Below, piece after piece: positions 13,941-24,566 of a DNA stretch of 31,460 bases. The first letter of the stretch is position 1. Each line of letters starts with the position of its first letter. The stretch spans positions 1 through 31,460 of the forward strand of contig DPPB01000002.1 of the NCBI GenBank assembly GCA_003539495.1, written 5' to 3'. The DNA is from Oscillibacter sp. (GTDB taxonomy: Bacteria > Bacillota > Clostridia > Oscillospirales > Oscillospiraceae). The translations under genes and the position numbers were made by a program. The notes under the pieces were generated by a model. That model was not told the DNA's origin, did no database searches, and saw nothing but the letters and a program-made list of their open reading frames with translations.

Positions 13941-16190
13941 ATGGCCCAAAACGGCGGTGAGATCAATCGGAAAAGCGAAAAAGTGCGCCGCGCCAATCGG
14001 ATTATTCAAAATCGCACCATGATCCTTATGGCGGTTTTGGGTGTGCTGGTATTTTTGATCCTGGTCATCAAGCTCTTTTCTCTGCAGATCCTTCGCCACG
14101 ACGAGCTGGAGGCCAAGGCCCTGGACCAGCAGACCCGCAGCACGGAGGTTGCCGCCACCCGGGGTACGATCTATGACCGCAACGGCAACATCATGGCCAT
14201 TTCCGCCACGGCAGAAACGGTATTTCTCTCCCCGCTGGAAATGGACCGCGCTCTCAGCGACAAGGATAATCCCGTTGCCTGGACCAAGGACAGCGTGGCA
14301 CAGAAGCTCTCGGAGATCCTGGAGATCAACAAGGAGGGCATCCTGAAAAAAATGGAGCGCACGGACTCCCAGTATGAGGTGCTCAAGCTCCGGGTGGAGG
14401 AGGATGTGGCCGATCAGATCCGCACCTTCATCAACGACGAGGGCGTTGTGGGCGTGTACATGGTCACCGATGCCAAGCGCTATTACCCCTATGCCACGCT
14501 GGCCTCCCAGATCATCGGCTTTGTGGGCACGGATAATTATGGCCTGTATGGGCTGGAGGCCCGGTATAACGACGTATTGGACGGCGAGACGGGCCTGGTG
14601 GTGTCCACCAAGGATCCCACGGGCAGCGACATGCTCTACGGCTATGAGCAATACTATAAAGCGCAGAACGGAAGCGACATTGTGCTGACGCTGGATGCAA
14701 CAGTGCAGTACTATGTGGAGAAGGCCCTGAGCGAGATGGTGACCTCCACCGAGGCTCAGGGGGCTACGGGCATCGTCATGGATGTGGAGACTGGGGCGGT
14801 CTTGGCCATGGCCTCCAGCCCCACCTATGATTTGAACGATCCCTCCGCCGTCTATGAGAGCAGGCTTGCATCCCTGGTGAAGGACGGTCAGTTGAATCTG
14901 GCGGATGCCCAGCTGCGCCAGTGGCGCAACCGGGCCATCAACGACACCTATGAGCCCGGCTCTACCTTCAAGGTGCTGACCCTGGCGGCGGCCCTGGAGG
15001 AGGGAGTCATTGACGAGAACACCACCTTTGACTGCTCGGGCTCCATCCATGTGCTGGACGCCACCATCCATTGCAGCAATCGCGCCGGCCACGGACATCA
15101 GACCCTGGAGCAAACGGCGGGCAACTCCTGCAACCCGGCCTTCATCACCTACGGACTGCGCCTGGGTACGGAGAAATTCTACCGCTATATGAAGGATTTC
15201 GGTCTGGTAAACGGCAGCGGCATCGACCTGGAGGGCGAGGCCCTGGGCATTTTTGCCCCTCAGGAAACAGCCTCGGAGCTGGATCTGGCCTGCTATGCCT
15301 TCGGCCAAAACTTCAACACGACCCCTGTGGCCCTGATTTCCGCCCAGGCCGCCTGTATCAACGGCGGCTATCTCCACACCCCCTATGTGGTGGAGCGGGT
15401 GGTGGACAGCGAGGGAAACGTTCTCTCCAGCCATGACTCCACCCCCGTGCGCCAGGTGGTCAGCGAGGAGACCTCCGCCCTGGTGCGCCAGTGCCTGGAA
15501 TATGTGGTCTCTTCCGGTACGGGCCGCAATGGCCAGGTCCACGGCTACCGCATCGGCGGCAAGACCGGCACGGCGGATAAGGGCAACACCGGCGAGGTGG
15601 TGCTGTCATTCATGTGCTTCGCACCGGCGGACGATCCTAAGTATATCATGCTCCTGACTCTGGATTCGCCCACCGGGGAGGGTCGGGGCGGCGGCGGTAC
15701 GGTAGCTCCCTACGCCAGCCGGATCATGGGCGAGATACTGCCCTATCTGGGCGTGGAGCCCTCCTACTCGGCAGAGGAGCTGCTGGGCTCTGACACCACG
15801 GTGAACTATGTCATCGGTATGACCGTGGCGGACGCCGAGGAAAAGCTTAAATCTAAGGGCTTTTCAGTGAAGGTCGTCGGCGACGGTGACACTGTCACCG
15901 ATCAGACTCCGGAGGGCGGCACAGTGATCCCCGGTAAATCCCGGGTGATCCTCTATGCCGGCTCCGAAAAGCCGGATACACTCTGCACAGTACCCTCCCT
16001 GGTGGGCCTGTCCCCCAGTGAGGCGAATATGGCGGTGAGCAGCGCGGGCCTCCTGCTGCGCTTCACCGGAACCACAGATAGCGGCTCGGGCAGCGTTCGG
16101 GTCATCAACCAATCGGAAGCCGCCGGCGCGCAGGTGGAGGCGGGGACAGTGATCTCCGTCCAGCTCAGCGACAGCGGCGTAACGGATTAG
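13941..16190 (+). CDS. Class B penicillin-binding protein with PASTA domains (FtsI/SpoVD-like)
   Basis: Peptidoglycan DD-transpeptidase of 749 residues. One N-terminal membrane helix (about 34-54), a PBP dimerisation domain (RGTIYDRNGNIMA), then the transpeptidase domain with active-site STFK (S341), SCN (S396-N398) and KTGT (K541). Two PASTA domains follow (about 615-675 and 680-749), each with a VPSLVG- or VIGMTV-type start. SpoVD and Pbp2X-type proteins share this layout, so it could serve vegetative septation, spore cortex or both; as the only class B PBP in the cluster, division is the simpler reading. It works with FtsW encoded downstream. Start ATG with AAAGGAG upstream. Confidence 0.93.
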   Translation: MAQNGGEINRKSEKVRRANRIIQNRTMILMAVLGVLVFLILVIKLFSLQILRHDELEAKALDQQTRSTEVAATRGTIYDRNGNIMAISATAETVFLSPLEMDRALSDKDNPVAWTKDSVAQKLSEILEINKEGILKKMERTDSQYEVLKLRVEEDVADQIRTFINDEGVVGVYMVTDAKRYYPYATLASQIIGFVGTDNYGLYGLEARYNDVLDGETGLVVSTKDPTGSDMLYGYEQYYKAQNGSDIVLTLDATVQYYVEKALSEMVTSTEAQGATGIVMDVETGAVLAMASSPTYDLNDPSAVYESRLASLVKDGQLNLADAQLRQWRNRAINDTYEPGSTFKVLTLAAALEEGVIDENTTFDCSGSIHVLDATIHCSNRAGHGHQTLEQTAGNSCNPAFITYGLRLGTEKFYRYMKDFGLVNGSGIDLEGEALGIFAPQETASELDLACYAFGQNFNTTPVALISAQAACINGGYLHTPYVVERVVDSEGNVLSSHDSTPVRQVVSEETSALVRQCLEYVVSSGTGRNGQVHGYRIGGKTGTADKGNTGEVVLSFMCFAPADDPKYIMLLTLDSPTGEGRGGGGTVAPYASRIMGEILPYLGVEPSYSAEELLGSDTTVNYVIGMTVADAEEKLKSKGFSVKVVGDGDTVTDQTPEGGTVIPGKSRVILYAGSEKPDTLCTVPSLVGLSPSEANMAVSSAGLLLRFTGTTDSGSGSVRVINQSEAAGAQVEAGTVISVQLSDSGVTD

Positions 16191-16223
16191 TCATGTGGTT
16201 TGCGGTGGAAAGGAGCGGGCTGA

Positions 16224-17654
16224 ATGCGTTTGCGGGAGCTGCTGGAGGGAACGGAGATCACTGCACTGACGATATCACCGGATACGGAGATCACCCATGT
16301 GTGTGCGGATTCCCGCCGGGCCCGGAAAGGCAGCCTGTTTGCAGCGGTGCCGGGTACCCTGTGTGACGGCGCCCTGTACGCCCAACAGGCGGTGGACCGC
16401 GGCGCCGCGTGCGTGCTATGCCGGCAGGAGATGCCGGGCCTGCCCTGCGCGGCGGTGCCGGATGTGCGAGCTGCCCTGGGCAAAATTGCCTGCACCTGGT
16501 ATGAAAACCCCGCCGCCCGGCTGACGGTCCTGGGCGTTACCGGCACCAACGGCAAAACCACCACCACCTATCTCCTGCGCCACATCCTGCGCAGTGCGGG
16601 AATAAAGACCGGCCTCATCGGCACGGTGCAGAACCTGGTGGAGGAGCAAATGCTCCCGGCCCGGCGCACCACGCCGGATGCGTTGGAGATCCAAAGCCTG
16701 CTGCGCCAAATGGCGGACGCGGGCTGCACCCACGCAGTGATGGAGGTCTCCTCCCATGCCCTAATGCAGCACCGGGTGGAGGGCATAACCTTTGCCGAGG
16801 GCATTTTCACCAACCTTACCGAGGACCATTTGGACTATCACGGCACTATGGAGCGCTACTGCGATGCCAAGGCGAAGCTGTTTCACGCCAGCCGTGGGGC
16901 GGTGTGCAATGCAGACGACCCCTGGACAGAGCGTATGCTCCGGGGCGTGACCTGCCCGGTGACGCGCTATGGTCTCCAAAACCCTGCCGACCTGTGGGCG
17001 GAGAGAATCACCCTGCAGGAGCGGGGCGTAACCTTCGCAGCCTGTACAGCGCGGGAATGTATTCCGGTGCGCTTGGGTGTGCCGGGGCGGTTTTCGGTGT
17101 ATAATGCATTGGGGGCCATGGCTGCCTGCAGACAGCTGGGCATCCCATTGGCGGACAGCGCTGCCGCATTGGCCGCCTTCCCCGGCGTAAAGGGCCGCAT
17201 GGAGGTGGTGGCCACCCCCGGAAAGCCCTATACTCTGCTCATTGATTATGCCCACACCCCTGACGCCCTGGAAAACGTGCTGAAAACCGTCCGGGGCTTT
17301 ACAGGCGGTCGGGTCATCGCCGTCTTTGGCTGCGGCGGCGACCGGGAAAAGGAAAAACGGCCCCGGATGGGCCGCATCGCCGGGGCTCTGGCGGATCTAG
17401 TGGTCGTCACCAGTGACAATCCCCGTTCCGAGGAGCCCATGGCCATCATCCGGGATATCCTCCCGGGTCTTGCCGGGGCGGAGGAGCGATATGTGGTGGA
17501 GCCGGACCGCCGGGCGGCTATCGCCCTGGCTATGAATTGGGCTGCGCCCGGGGATGTAGTCATCCTGTGCGGTAAAGGACATGAGACGTATCAGGAGATC
17601 GGCAGCAAAACGCTCCCCTTGGATGAGCGGGAGGTTGTGCGGTCCCTGCTGTAA
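16224..17654 (+). CDS. murE: UDP-MurNAc-dipeptide:meso-DAP ligase MurE
   Basis: Cytoplasmic ATP-dependent ligase of 476 residues adding the third amino acid to the peptidoglycan precursor. N-terminal substrate domain (DSRRARKGSLFAAVPG), ATP loop GVTGTNGKTTTT (104-115), central HAVMEVSSHAL and TNLTEDHLDYHG, and a C-terminal ligase domain with DYAHTPDALENVL. DNPRSEEP at 398-405 contains the DNPR motif that marks meso-diaminopimelate rather than lysine specificity. AAAGGAG precedes the start. murF, often next in other clusters, is missing; mraY follows directly. Confidence 0.96.
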   Translation: MRLRELLEGTEITALTISPDTEITHVCADSRRARKGSLFAAVPGTLCDGALYAQQAVDRGAACVLCRQEMPGLPCAAVPDVRAALGKIACTWYENPAARLTVLGVTGTNGKTTTTYLLRHILRSAGIKTGLIGTVQNLVEEQMLPARRTTPDALEIQSLLRQMADAGCTHAVMEVSSHALMQHRVEGITFAEGIFTNLTEDHLDYHGTMERYCDAKAKLFHASRGAVCNADDPWTERMLRGVTCPVTRYGLQNPADLWAERITLQERGVTFAACTARECIPVRLGVPGRFSVYNALGAMAACRQLGIPLADSAAALAAFPGVKGRMEVVATPGKPYTLLIDYAHTPDALENVLKTVRGFTGGRVIAVFGCGGDREKEKRPRMGRIAGALADLVVVTSDNPRSEEPMAIIRDILPGLAGAEERYVVEPDRRAAIALAMNWAAPGDVVILCGKGHETYQEIGSKTLPLDEREVVRSLL

Positions 17655-17702
17655 ATACACAACAAAAGAGGCCCCATGGGGGCGGAAAGAGGAACAAGAA
17701 CT

Positions 17703-18698
17703 ATGAGCCTTCAAGTGATTTTGGCCTGCGTGATCTGCTTTGCCATCACGGCTGTGGCCGGGAAGCTTTTGATCCCTGAGCTGGTGAAGCTCAAGGCCGG
17801 ACAGAGCATCAAGGAGATTGGCCCCACCTGGCACATGACCAAGCAAGGTACCCCCACTATGGGCGGGCTGATGTTCATCATCGGCATCGGCATCACGGTG
17901 GTGATTTTGGGCTGGAAGGGCATGGTGCAGGGGGACTTTACCCATATCTATGTATACCTGTTTGCCCTGGTATTCGGCGTCATCGGCTATATTGATGACT
18001 ATCAGAAGGTAAAGCATCACCGCAACACCGGCCTCACCGCCATTCAAAAGTTCCTGCTGCAGCTGGCGGCGGCGGTGGCGTTTCTGTGCCTGCTGCGGGC
18101 GGAGGGCCATCTGAGCCCCAACCTGTATATTCCGTTTTTTAACACCTACGTCGTGCTGAACTGGGTGGTCTACATGATCCTGGCCGCCTTTATCATCGTG
18201 GGTACGGTGAACGCCGTAAACATCACCGACGGATTGGATGGCCTGTCCACCAGCGTTACCATCCCGGTGGCGGCGTTCTTCGCGGTGCTGGGCGTAGTGT
18301 GGAAGGGCTTTCCCCAGCTGGGCATTTTCGCCGCCGCCATGGCAGGCGGCCTGCTGGCATTCCTGCTGTATAACCACTATCCCGCCAAGGTCTTTATGGG
18401 CGATACCGGCTCCCTGTTTTTGGGCGGCGCGGTGGCGGCTTTGGCCTTTGCCTATGACATGCCCCTGGTGCTGATCCCCGTGGGCATCGTGTATATCTGC
18501 GAGACTCTGTCGGATATCCTGCAGGTGGGCTATTTCAAGCTCACCCACGGCAAGCGTATTTTCAAGATGGCTCCGCTGCATCATCACTTTGAGATGTGCG
18601 GCTGGAAGGAGACCAAGATTGTGGCGGTGTTTACCACGGTGAGCGTGATTTTCTGTGCCCTGGCCTACCTGGGCGTTATGAACCGCTTCGCATACTGA
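17703..18698 (+). CDS. mraY: Phospho-MurNAc-pentapeptide transferase MraY
   Basis: Polytopic membrane enzyme of 331 residues, about ten helices, that moves phospho-MurNAc-pentapeptide onto undecaprenyl phosphate to give lipid I. Signatures: GTPTMGGLMFI, the catalytic IGYIDDYQKV, VNITDGLDGL, FMGDTGSLFLGG and the late cytoplasmic loop MAPLHHHFEMCGWKETKI. The ATG at 17703 is preferred over 17676 because AGAGGA (17688-17693) lies between them and MraY normally starts close to the first helix. Confidence 0.96.
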   Translation: MSLQVILACVICFAITAVAGKLLIPELVKLKAGQSIKEIGPTWHMTKQGTPTMGGLMFIIGIGITVVILGWKGMVQGDFTHIYVYLFALVFGVIGYIDDYQKVKHHRNTGLTAIQKFLLQLAAAVAFLCLLRAEGHLSPNLYIPFFNTYVVLNWVVYMILAAFIIVGTVNAVNITDGLDGLSTSVTIPVAAFFAVLGVVWKGFPQLGIFAAAMAGGLLAFLLYNHYPAKVFMGDTGSLFLGGAVAALAFAYDMPLVLIPVGIVYICETLSDILQVGYFKLTHGKRIFKMAPLHHHFEMCGWKETKIVAVFTTVSVIFCALAYLGVMNRFAY

Positions 18699-18735
18699 GC
18701 CGGCAGCAAAAACCAACGGAAGGGAGGGAAGATCT

Positions 18736-19956
18736 GTGCAGCAATCGGCCATTCATAAGCGCCTGGCATTCGGGCGCAGGAGTACCCGGCGTCTGCCGCG
18801 TCAGGCTTCCCGCCCGGAGAGTATTCCCCGGACCCTGGCGGGCCGGATGGATCTCCCGTTTCTGCTTTTGACCATTTTGCTCACGGTGCTGGGCCTGGTG
18901 ATGCTGTTTTCCGCCAGCTTCCCCTCCGCCAGCTACAAGCAGGGCGACCCGGCCTATTTCTTAAAGCGGCAGGCCATATTTGCCCTGCTGGGCATGGCCG
19001 CCATGGTCGTTATGAGCCGCATGGACTATCATCGCCTGCGGGGCATGGCAAAGATATTGATGTATGTGTCCATCTTCCTGCTGGTCCTGGTGCTGGTGCC
19101 CGGTGTGGGCATCAAGGAAAACGGCGCCACCCGCTGGCTGGGCAAGGTGGGCGTGCTGACGTTCCAGCCCTCGGAAATCGCGAAGCTAGCCATCATCGTG
19201 TACTTTGCCGACAGCATTTCCAAAAAGAAAAACCTCATGGAGAGCTTCAAATACGGCGTTCGGCCCTACCTCCTGACACTGGCATTTTTTTCAGGCCTGA
19301 TGCTGCTGGAGCCACACCTATCCGGTACTATTTTGATCGTGGGCACAGGCGTTGTGCTGATGATCGTGGGCGGCATCGATAAGCGCTGGGCCATCGGCGG
19401 CATCGGCAGCGTGGCTGCGCTGGGCTTTGCCTATGTGAAGCTGGTGGAGGCCGGGGTCATCTCCTACGGCGCGGACCGCATCCGCATGTGGGAGGACCCG
19501 TGGATCGACGCCCTGGACGAGGGCTATCAGATGTGCCAGAGCCTCATTGCCATTGGCTCCGGTGGACTCACGGGCGTGGGCTTGGGCAAGGGACGGCAGA
19601 AGTTTTTGTACCTGCCCGAGGAGCATAACGACTTCATTTTTGCCGTGGTGTGCGAGGAGCTGGGGCTCATCGGAGCCGCACTGGTGATGCTGATTTTTGC
19701 GCTGCTGATCCTGCGGGGCTTTTGGATCGCTCTCCAGGCCCGGGACCGCTTCGGCGCGCTGCTGGTGGTGGGCATCATGACCCAAATCAGCCTGCAGACC
19801 TTTTTGAACATTGCGGTGGTGTCGGGCTTGGTCCCGGCCACGGGCATTTCTCTGCCCTTTTTCAGCTACGGCGGCACGGCTTTGGCCCTGCAGCTGTTTG
19901 AAATGGGCATTGTACTCAGTGTATCCCGGCAGATTCCGGCACCCCGGGGCGGATAA
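18736..19956 (+). CDS. ftsW: SEDS peptidoglycan glycosyltransferase FtsW
   Basis: Septal peptidoglycan polymerase of 406 residues with about ten membrane helices. An Arg-rich cytoplasmic leader of about 45 residues precedes the first helix. SEDS signatures: GATRWLGKVGVLTFQPSEIAKL, EPHLSGTILI, GYQMCQSLIAIGSGGLTGVG, EEHNDFIFAVVCEELGLIG and ATGISLPFFSYGGTAL. GTG start with GGGAGGG at 18722-18728. murD, common between mraY and ftsW, is absent. It would pair with the PBP encoded upstream. Confidence 0.95.
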   Translation: MQQSAIHKRLAFGRRSTRRLPRQASRPESIPRTLAGRMDLPFLLLTILLTVLGLVMLFSASFPSASYKQGDPAYFLKRQAIFALLGMAAMVVMSRMDYHRLRGMAKILMYVSIFLLVLVLVPGVGIKENGATRWLGKVGVLTFQPSEIAKLAIIVYFADSISKKKNLMESFKYGVRPYLLTLAFFSGLMLLEPHLSGTILIVGTGVVLMIVGGIDKRWAIGGIGSVAALGFAYVKLVEAGVISYGADRIRMWEDPWIDALDEGYQMCQSLIAIGSGGLTGVGLGKGRQKFLYLPEEHNDFIFAVVCEELGLIGAALVMLIFALLILRGFWIALQARDRFGALLVVGIMTQISLQTFLNIAVVSGLVPATGISLPFFSYGGTALALQLFEMGIVLSVSRQIPAPRGG

Positions 19957-19969
19957 GAGGAGGACAGCT

Positions 19970-21088
19970 ATGAAAGTGATTTTTACCTGCGGCGGCACGG
20001 CGGGCCATGTAAATCCGGCCCTGGCTCTGGCCGGCTATATGCGCAAGCAGGATCCCACGGTGGAGATTTTGTTTGTGGGGACCCCTAACGGCATTGAGCG
20101 CGGCCTGGTGGCCGAGGCGGGCTATGACTACCGTGGCATCGAGGTGGGCAGCTTTGAGCGGTCCATGGATCTGGACAGCCTGCGCCATAACGCCAAAAGC
20201 GCTGTGGAGCTTCTGACTCTGCGCCGCCGGGCCCAAGCAATTTTGCGGGAGTTCCCGGCGGACCTGGTGGTGGGCACCGGCGGCTACGCCAGCTATCCTA
20301 TGGTAAAGTATGCCGCCCTGCAGGGCATCCCCACGGCGGTGCATGAGGCGAATATGATCCCGGGCCTTACCACCCGGATGCTGGAAAAGCATGCCTCCCG
20401 CATTATGGTGGGGTTTGAGGAGTGCCGCATACACTACAAGCATCCCGAGCGCATCGTGGTCACCGGCACACCGGTGCGCGGCGACTTTTTTGACATGTCT
20501 CATGACGAGGCCAAGGCCTCGCTGGGTATCCCCGCGGAGCAGCCCCTGGTGGTGTCCTTCTGGGGCAGCCTGGGCGCCAGCACCATGAACCGGCAGATGC
20601 TGGATTTCTTTGAAAAAGAGCGCTCGGACGGCTACCCGTTCCAGCATATCCACGCCGCCGGCGACAGAAGCTGGACCTGGATGCAGCCGGAGCTGGAGCA
20701 GCGGGGGCTAACGGAGGATCCCCACCTGGATGTGCGTCCGTATATCCATAATATGGCGGTGGTGATGCGGGCGGCGGACCTGGTGATCTGCCGGGCCGGC
20801 GCATCTACCATCAGCGAGATCACCGCCCTGGCGCTGCCTACTATCATCGTGCCGTCCCCGTATGTGGCCAACGACCACCAGGTGAAAAACGCCCGGATCC
20901 TGGCTCAGCACGGCGGCGCCTGCCTCATCCGTGAGGAGGAGTCCAGCGGCGATAAGCTCTATCGTACCGCCCGGGATATTTTGGCCAGCCCCACCCGCCG
21001 CGCCTCCATGAGCCGGGGCATGGCGGAGCTGGGTATTTTGGATGCCACAGAGCGCATCTATCAGACTGTGATGGATCTGGTGAAGTAA
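19970..21088 (+). CDS. murG: Lipid II synthase MurG (UDP-GlcNAc transferase)
   Basis: Peripheral membrane glycosyltransferase of 372 residues adding GlcNAc to lipid I. N-terminal Gly-rich loop TCGGTAGHVNPALALA, VVGTGGYASYPMVK, MIPGLTTRMLEKHA, and the C-terminal donor site ICRAGASTISEI with PSPYVANDHQVKNA. The ATG at 19970 has AGAGGAGG just upstream; a longer frame from 19811 only shadows ftsW. Confidence 0.96.
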   Translation: MKVIFTCGGTAGHVNPALALAGYMRKQDPTVEILFVGTPNGIERGLVAEAGYDYRGIEVGSFERSMDLDSLRHNAKSAVELLTLRRRAQAILREFPADLVVGTGGYASYPMVKYAALQGIPTAVHEANMIPGLTTRMLEKHASRIMVGFEECRIHYKHPERIVVTGTPVRGDFFDMSHDEAKASLGIPAEQPLVVSFWGSLGASTMNRQMLDFFEKERSDGYPFQHIHAAGDRSWTWMQPELEQRGLTEDPHLDVRPYIHNMAVVMRAADLVICRAGASTISEITALALPTIIVPSPYVANDHQVKNARILAQHGGACLIREEESSGDKLYRTARDILASPTRRASMSRGMAELGILDATERIYQTVMDLVK

Positions 21089-21174
21089 AAGGGCAGTACG
21101 CACTTTGCTCATAGCACCTATAGGCTTTCCCCGGCATAGGATGGCGTACATTCTATGAAAAACGGGGGAGGAAT

Positions 21175-22428
21175 ATGAGCGTCATTTTGGTGGAGGGCGG
21201 CAGGAAGCTCTCCGGTGCGGTGACGGTGCAGGGAGCCAAAAACAGTGTGCTGCCCATGCTGGCGGCCACGGTGCTCTGCCCCGGCGTCTGCTGCCTGCGG
21301 GGGTGTCCCGCCCTCAGCGATGTGGATACGGCCGTGCAGATCATCCGGCATCTGGGCGGCACCGTTCACCGGGAGGGGCCGGATTTAGTGGTGGATACCC
21401 GCCAGATTACCGGCTGCGAGATTCCGGAGGAGCTGATGGGCCGCATGCGCTCGTCGGTGATGTTTTTGGGGGCGATTTTGGGCCGCTGCGGGGAGGCGGT
21501 GTGCTCGCAGCCCGGCGGCTGCGACCTGGGACCCCGGCCTATCGACCTGCATCTGTATGCGCTGCGCGCCATGGGCGCGGAAATTGAGGAAAAAAGCGGC
21601 CGCCTGCGGTGCCGGGGCGCTGCCCTGCACGGGGCAGAAATATTCCTGCGTACACCCAGTGTGGGAGCTACGGAGAACGCCATTCTGGCGGCCTGCGCCG
21701 CCTCCGGCACGACGGTCATATCCAACGCCGCCCGGGAGCCGGAAATCATGGAGCTGCAGGACTTTCTAAGGGCCATGGGTGCATGCGTCCAGGGAGCCGG
21801 CAGCGCCACCGTGGTGGTGGAGGGACGGAAAAAGCTCCACGGCTGCACCCATCGGGTGCGTCCGGACCGCATTGTGGCGGCTACATATCTGTGCGCAGCG
21901 GCCGGTGCGGGCGGCTGTGTATACCTGCACCGGGCGGATTATCGCCACCTGGCAGCGGTGCTGTGCATCCTGCAGAAAAGCGGCTGCGAGATCTGCAGCG
22001 ACGGCGGGGGCATCTGCCTGAAAAGCGGCGGCCGATTGCTGGGAGTACCGCCGGTGCGAACCTCGCCCTATCCGGGCTTTCCCACCGATGGCCAGGCCCT
22101 CCTGATGGCGGCGCTTACAAGGAGCCGCGGCTCCACGGTATTTGTGGAGAACCTGTTTGCCGACCGGTTCCGCCATGTGCCGCAGCTCATTAAAATGGGT
22201 GCGCAGATCCGCACTCAGGGCCAAACGGCCATCGTTACCGGGGTGCAGCGGCTGCAGGGCGCCACTGTGCAGGCCACGGACCTGCGGGGCGGCGCGGCCC
22301 TGGTGGTGGCGGGGCTGCAGGCACGGGGCGTCACCCGGGTGGAGCAGATCCATCACATCGAGCGGGGCTACGCCGATATAGTGGGCGATCTATCGGGCCT
22401 GGGGGCCTGCATATACAGAGAAGACTAA
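21175..22428 (+). CDS. murA: UDP-GlcNAc 1-carboxyvinyltransferase MurA
   Basis: First committed enzyme of peptidoglycan precursor synthesis, 417 residues. QGAKNSVLPMLAA carries the conserved K22/N23. The active-site loop reads GGCDLGPRPIDLH with the catalytic Cys at 116, so the protein should be active and fosfomycin-sensitive. TPSVGATENAI and YPGFPTDGQALLMAA are further family motifs. It is unusually rich in cysteine (19 by my count, including the cluster LCPGVCCLRGC and four in LCILQKSGCEICSDGGGICL). GGGGGAGGAAT precedes the ATG. Clostridia often have two MurA paralogues; this one is placed between murG and ftsQ. Confidence 0.93.
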   Translation: MSVILVEGGRKLSGAVTVQGAKNSVLPMLAATVLCPGVCCLRGCPALSDVDTAVQIIRHLGGTVHREGPDLVVDTRQITGCEIPEELMGRMRSSVMFLGAILGRCGEAVCSQPGGCDLGPRPIDLHLYALRAMGAEIEEKSGRLRCRGAALHGAEIFLRTPSVGATENAILAACAASGTTVISNAAREPEIMELQDFLRAMGACVQGAGSATVVVEGRKKLHGCTHRVRPDRIVAATYLCAAAGAGGCVYLHRADYRHLAAVLCILQKSGCEICSDGGGICLKSGGRLLGVPPVRTSPYPGFPTDGQALLMAALTRSRGSTVFVENLFADRFRHVPQLIKMGAQIRTQGQTAIVTGVQRLQGATVQATDLRGGAALVVAGLQARGVTRVEQIHHIERGYADIVGDLSGLGACIYRED

Positions 22429-22447
22429 ACGAAAGCAGAGGTGTCAT

Positions 22448-23200
22448 ATGAGCGGCCGAAACAGACGCAGACGCAGAAAAAGAAAGGGAAGCTTTTCCTT
22501 TTTATATAAGCTGCTGGTGTTTTTTGCCATCTGCGGCGCCATTGTGGCTGCCCTGGCCGTATTTTTCAAGGTGGATACCATTGAGGTCACCGGCAACAGC
22601 CGCTATACCGCCCAGGAAATCGCCGACAGCGGCGGCATCCATGTGGGCGATAACCTGTTCCTTGTCAATAAATTCAGCGCTGCGGAGGCCATCACCCGCA
22701 GCCTGCCCTATATTTCCAGCGTACGCATTAGCCGCAAGCTGCCGGATACCCTCTGCATCCAGGTGGAGGAAAATGCTGCCCTCTGCGCCATTGAGCAATC
22801 CGGCGGCGATTGGATTTTGAGCGGCAGCGGTAAGCTGGTGGAGCAGGCCGCGGCGGGGGAGGAGGTAACGCGCATCGTCGGGCTGACGCCGGTGGACCCC
22901 CAGGTGGGCATGCCCCTGCAGGTGCCCGATGAGCAGGAATCCGCCAAGGAGAGCCTATTGCAGCTGCTCCGGGCGCTGGAGCAGAGAGACGCCCTCGGCC
23001 GCTGCCAGCAGATCAGCGTGGCCGACGCTGCAATCATTACCCTGCGCTTTGACGGACGGTTTGACGTGCTCCTGTCCCCGGATGATGATTTCGGATATAA
23101 GCTGGACTGCCTTTTGGCCGTGGTGGATACCAAGCTGGAGCAAAATGAAAAAGGGACCATCGACCTGACGCGCAAGGAAGTGCGCTTTATCCCCGGATAA
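22448..23200 (+). CDS. ftsQ: Cell division protein FtsQ/DivIB
   Basis: Bitopic divisome protein of 250 residues. Strongly basic N-terminus (RNRRRRRKRKGS), one membrane helix (about 21-42), then a POTRA domain (FKVDTIEVTGNSRYTAQEI, ending near LPDTLCIQVEEN) and a FtsQ/DivIB beta domain. Position before ftsZ supports the call. It would bridge FtsL and the septal synthases. Confidence 0.88.
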   Translation: MSGRNRRRRRKRKGSFSFLYKLLVFFAICGAIVAALAVFFKVDTIEVTGNSRYTAQEIADSGGIHVGDNLFLVNKFSAAEAITRSLPYISSVRISRKLPDTLCIQVEENAALCAIEQSGGDWILSGSGKLVEQAAAGEEVTRIVGLTPVDPQVGMPLQVPDEQESAKESLLQLLRALEQRDALGRCQQISVADAAIITLRFDGRFDVLLSPDDDFGYKLDCLLAVVDTKLEQNEKGTIDLTRKEVRFIPG

Positions 23201-23227
23201 TCTTTTCGGGAAAATACCGGGGAATAC

Positions 23228-23256
23228 TTGACCCGCAGGGGAAACTGTAATAAAAT
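23228..23256 (+). promoter_or_regulatory. Promoter of ftsZ
   Basis: TTGACC (23228-23233), 17-base spacer, TAAAAT (23251-23256). It leaves a leader of about 110 bases containing a weak hairpin (GGCAA/TTGCC near 23300-23315). It lets ftsZ be expressed apart from the cluster. Confidence 0.65.
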
Positions 23257-23374
23257 AGTTTTGGTATAGCAGCAGCGAAACCATTCAGCTAACGGTGGGC
23301 AAATTCTTGCCGCCCGATGGTTAAACGGATGATAAAACTGCCATTTCACATGATCTGCAGCAGGAGGAAAAGAC

Positions 23375-24487
<1,113 letters not shown>

Positions 24488-24534
24488 ATTAAATCGCTTC
24501 CATAATAGCCAAGTGAAAAAACGACCGTCCTTGG
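24488..24534. other. Short spacer after ftsZ
   Basis: Holds only a weak CCAAG/CTTGG pairing. No convincing terminator for ftsZ is seen before the IS remnant; the native one may have been displaced. Confidence 0.4.
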
Positions 24535-24566
24535 TGCGCTGACCCCGAAAGGGTAGACAAATATTC

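Noticed and set aside
13704..15542. Long open frame on the minus strand (612 codons) opposite ftsL and the PBP gene
   Set aside because: It is a GC-rich antisense shadow with low-complexity His/Gly/Gln composition. The plus strand carries complete FtsL and PBP with all motifs.
17397..18752. Minus-strand frame of 451 codons opposite murE and mraY
   Set aside because: Shadow of two well-identified genes; no recognisable motif and no ribosome site.
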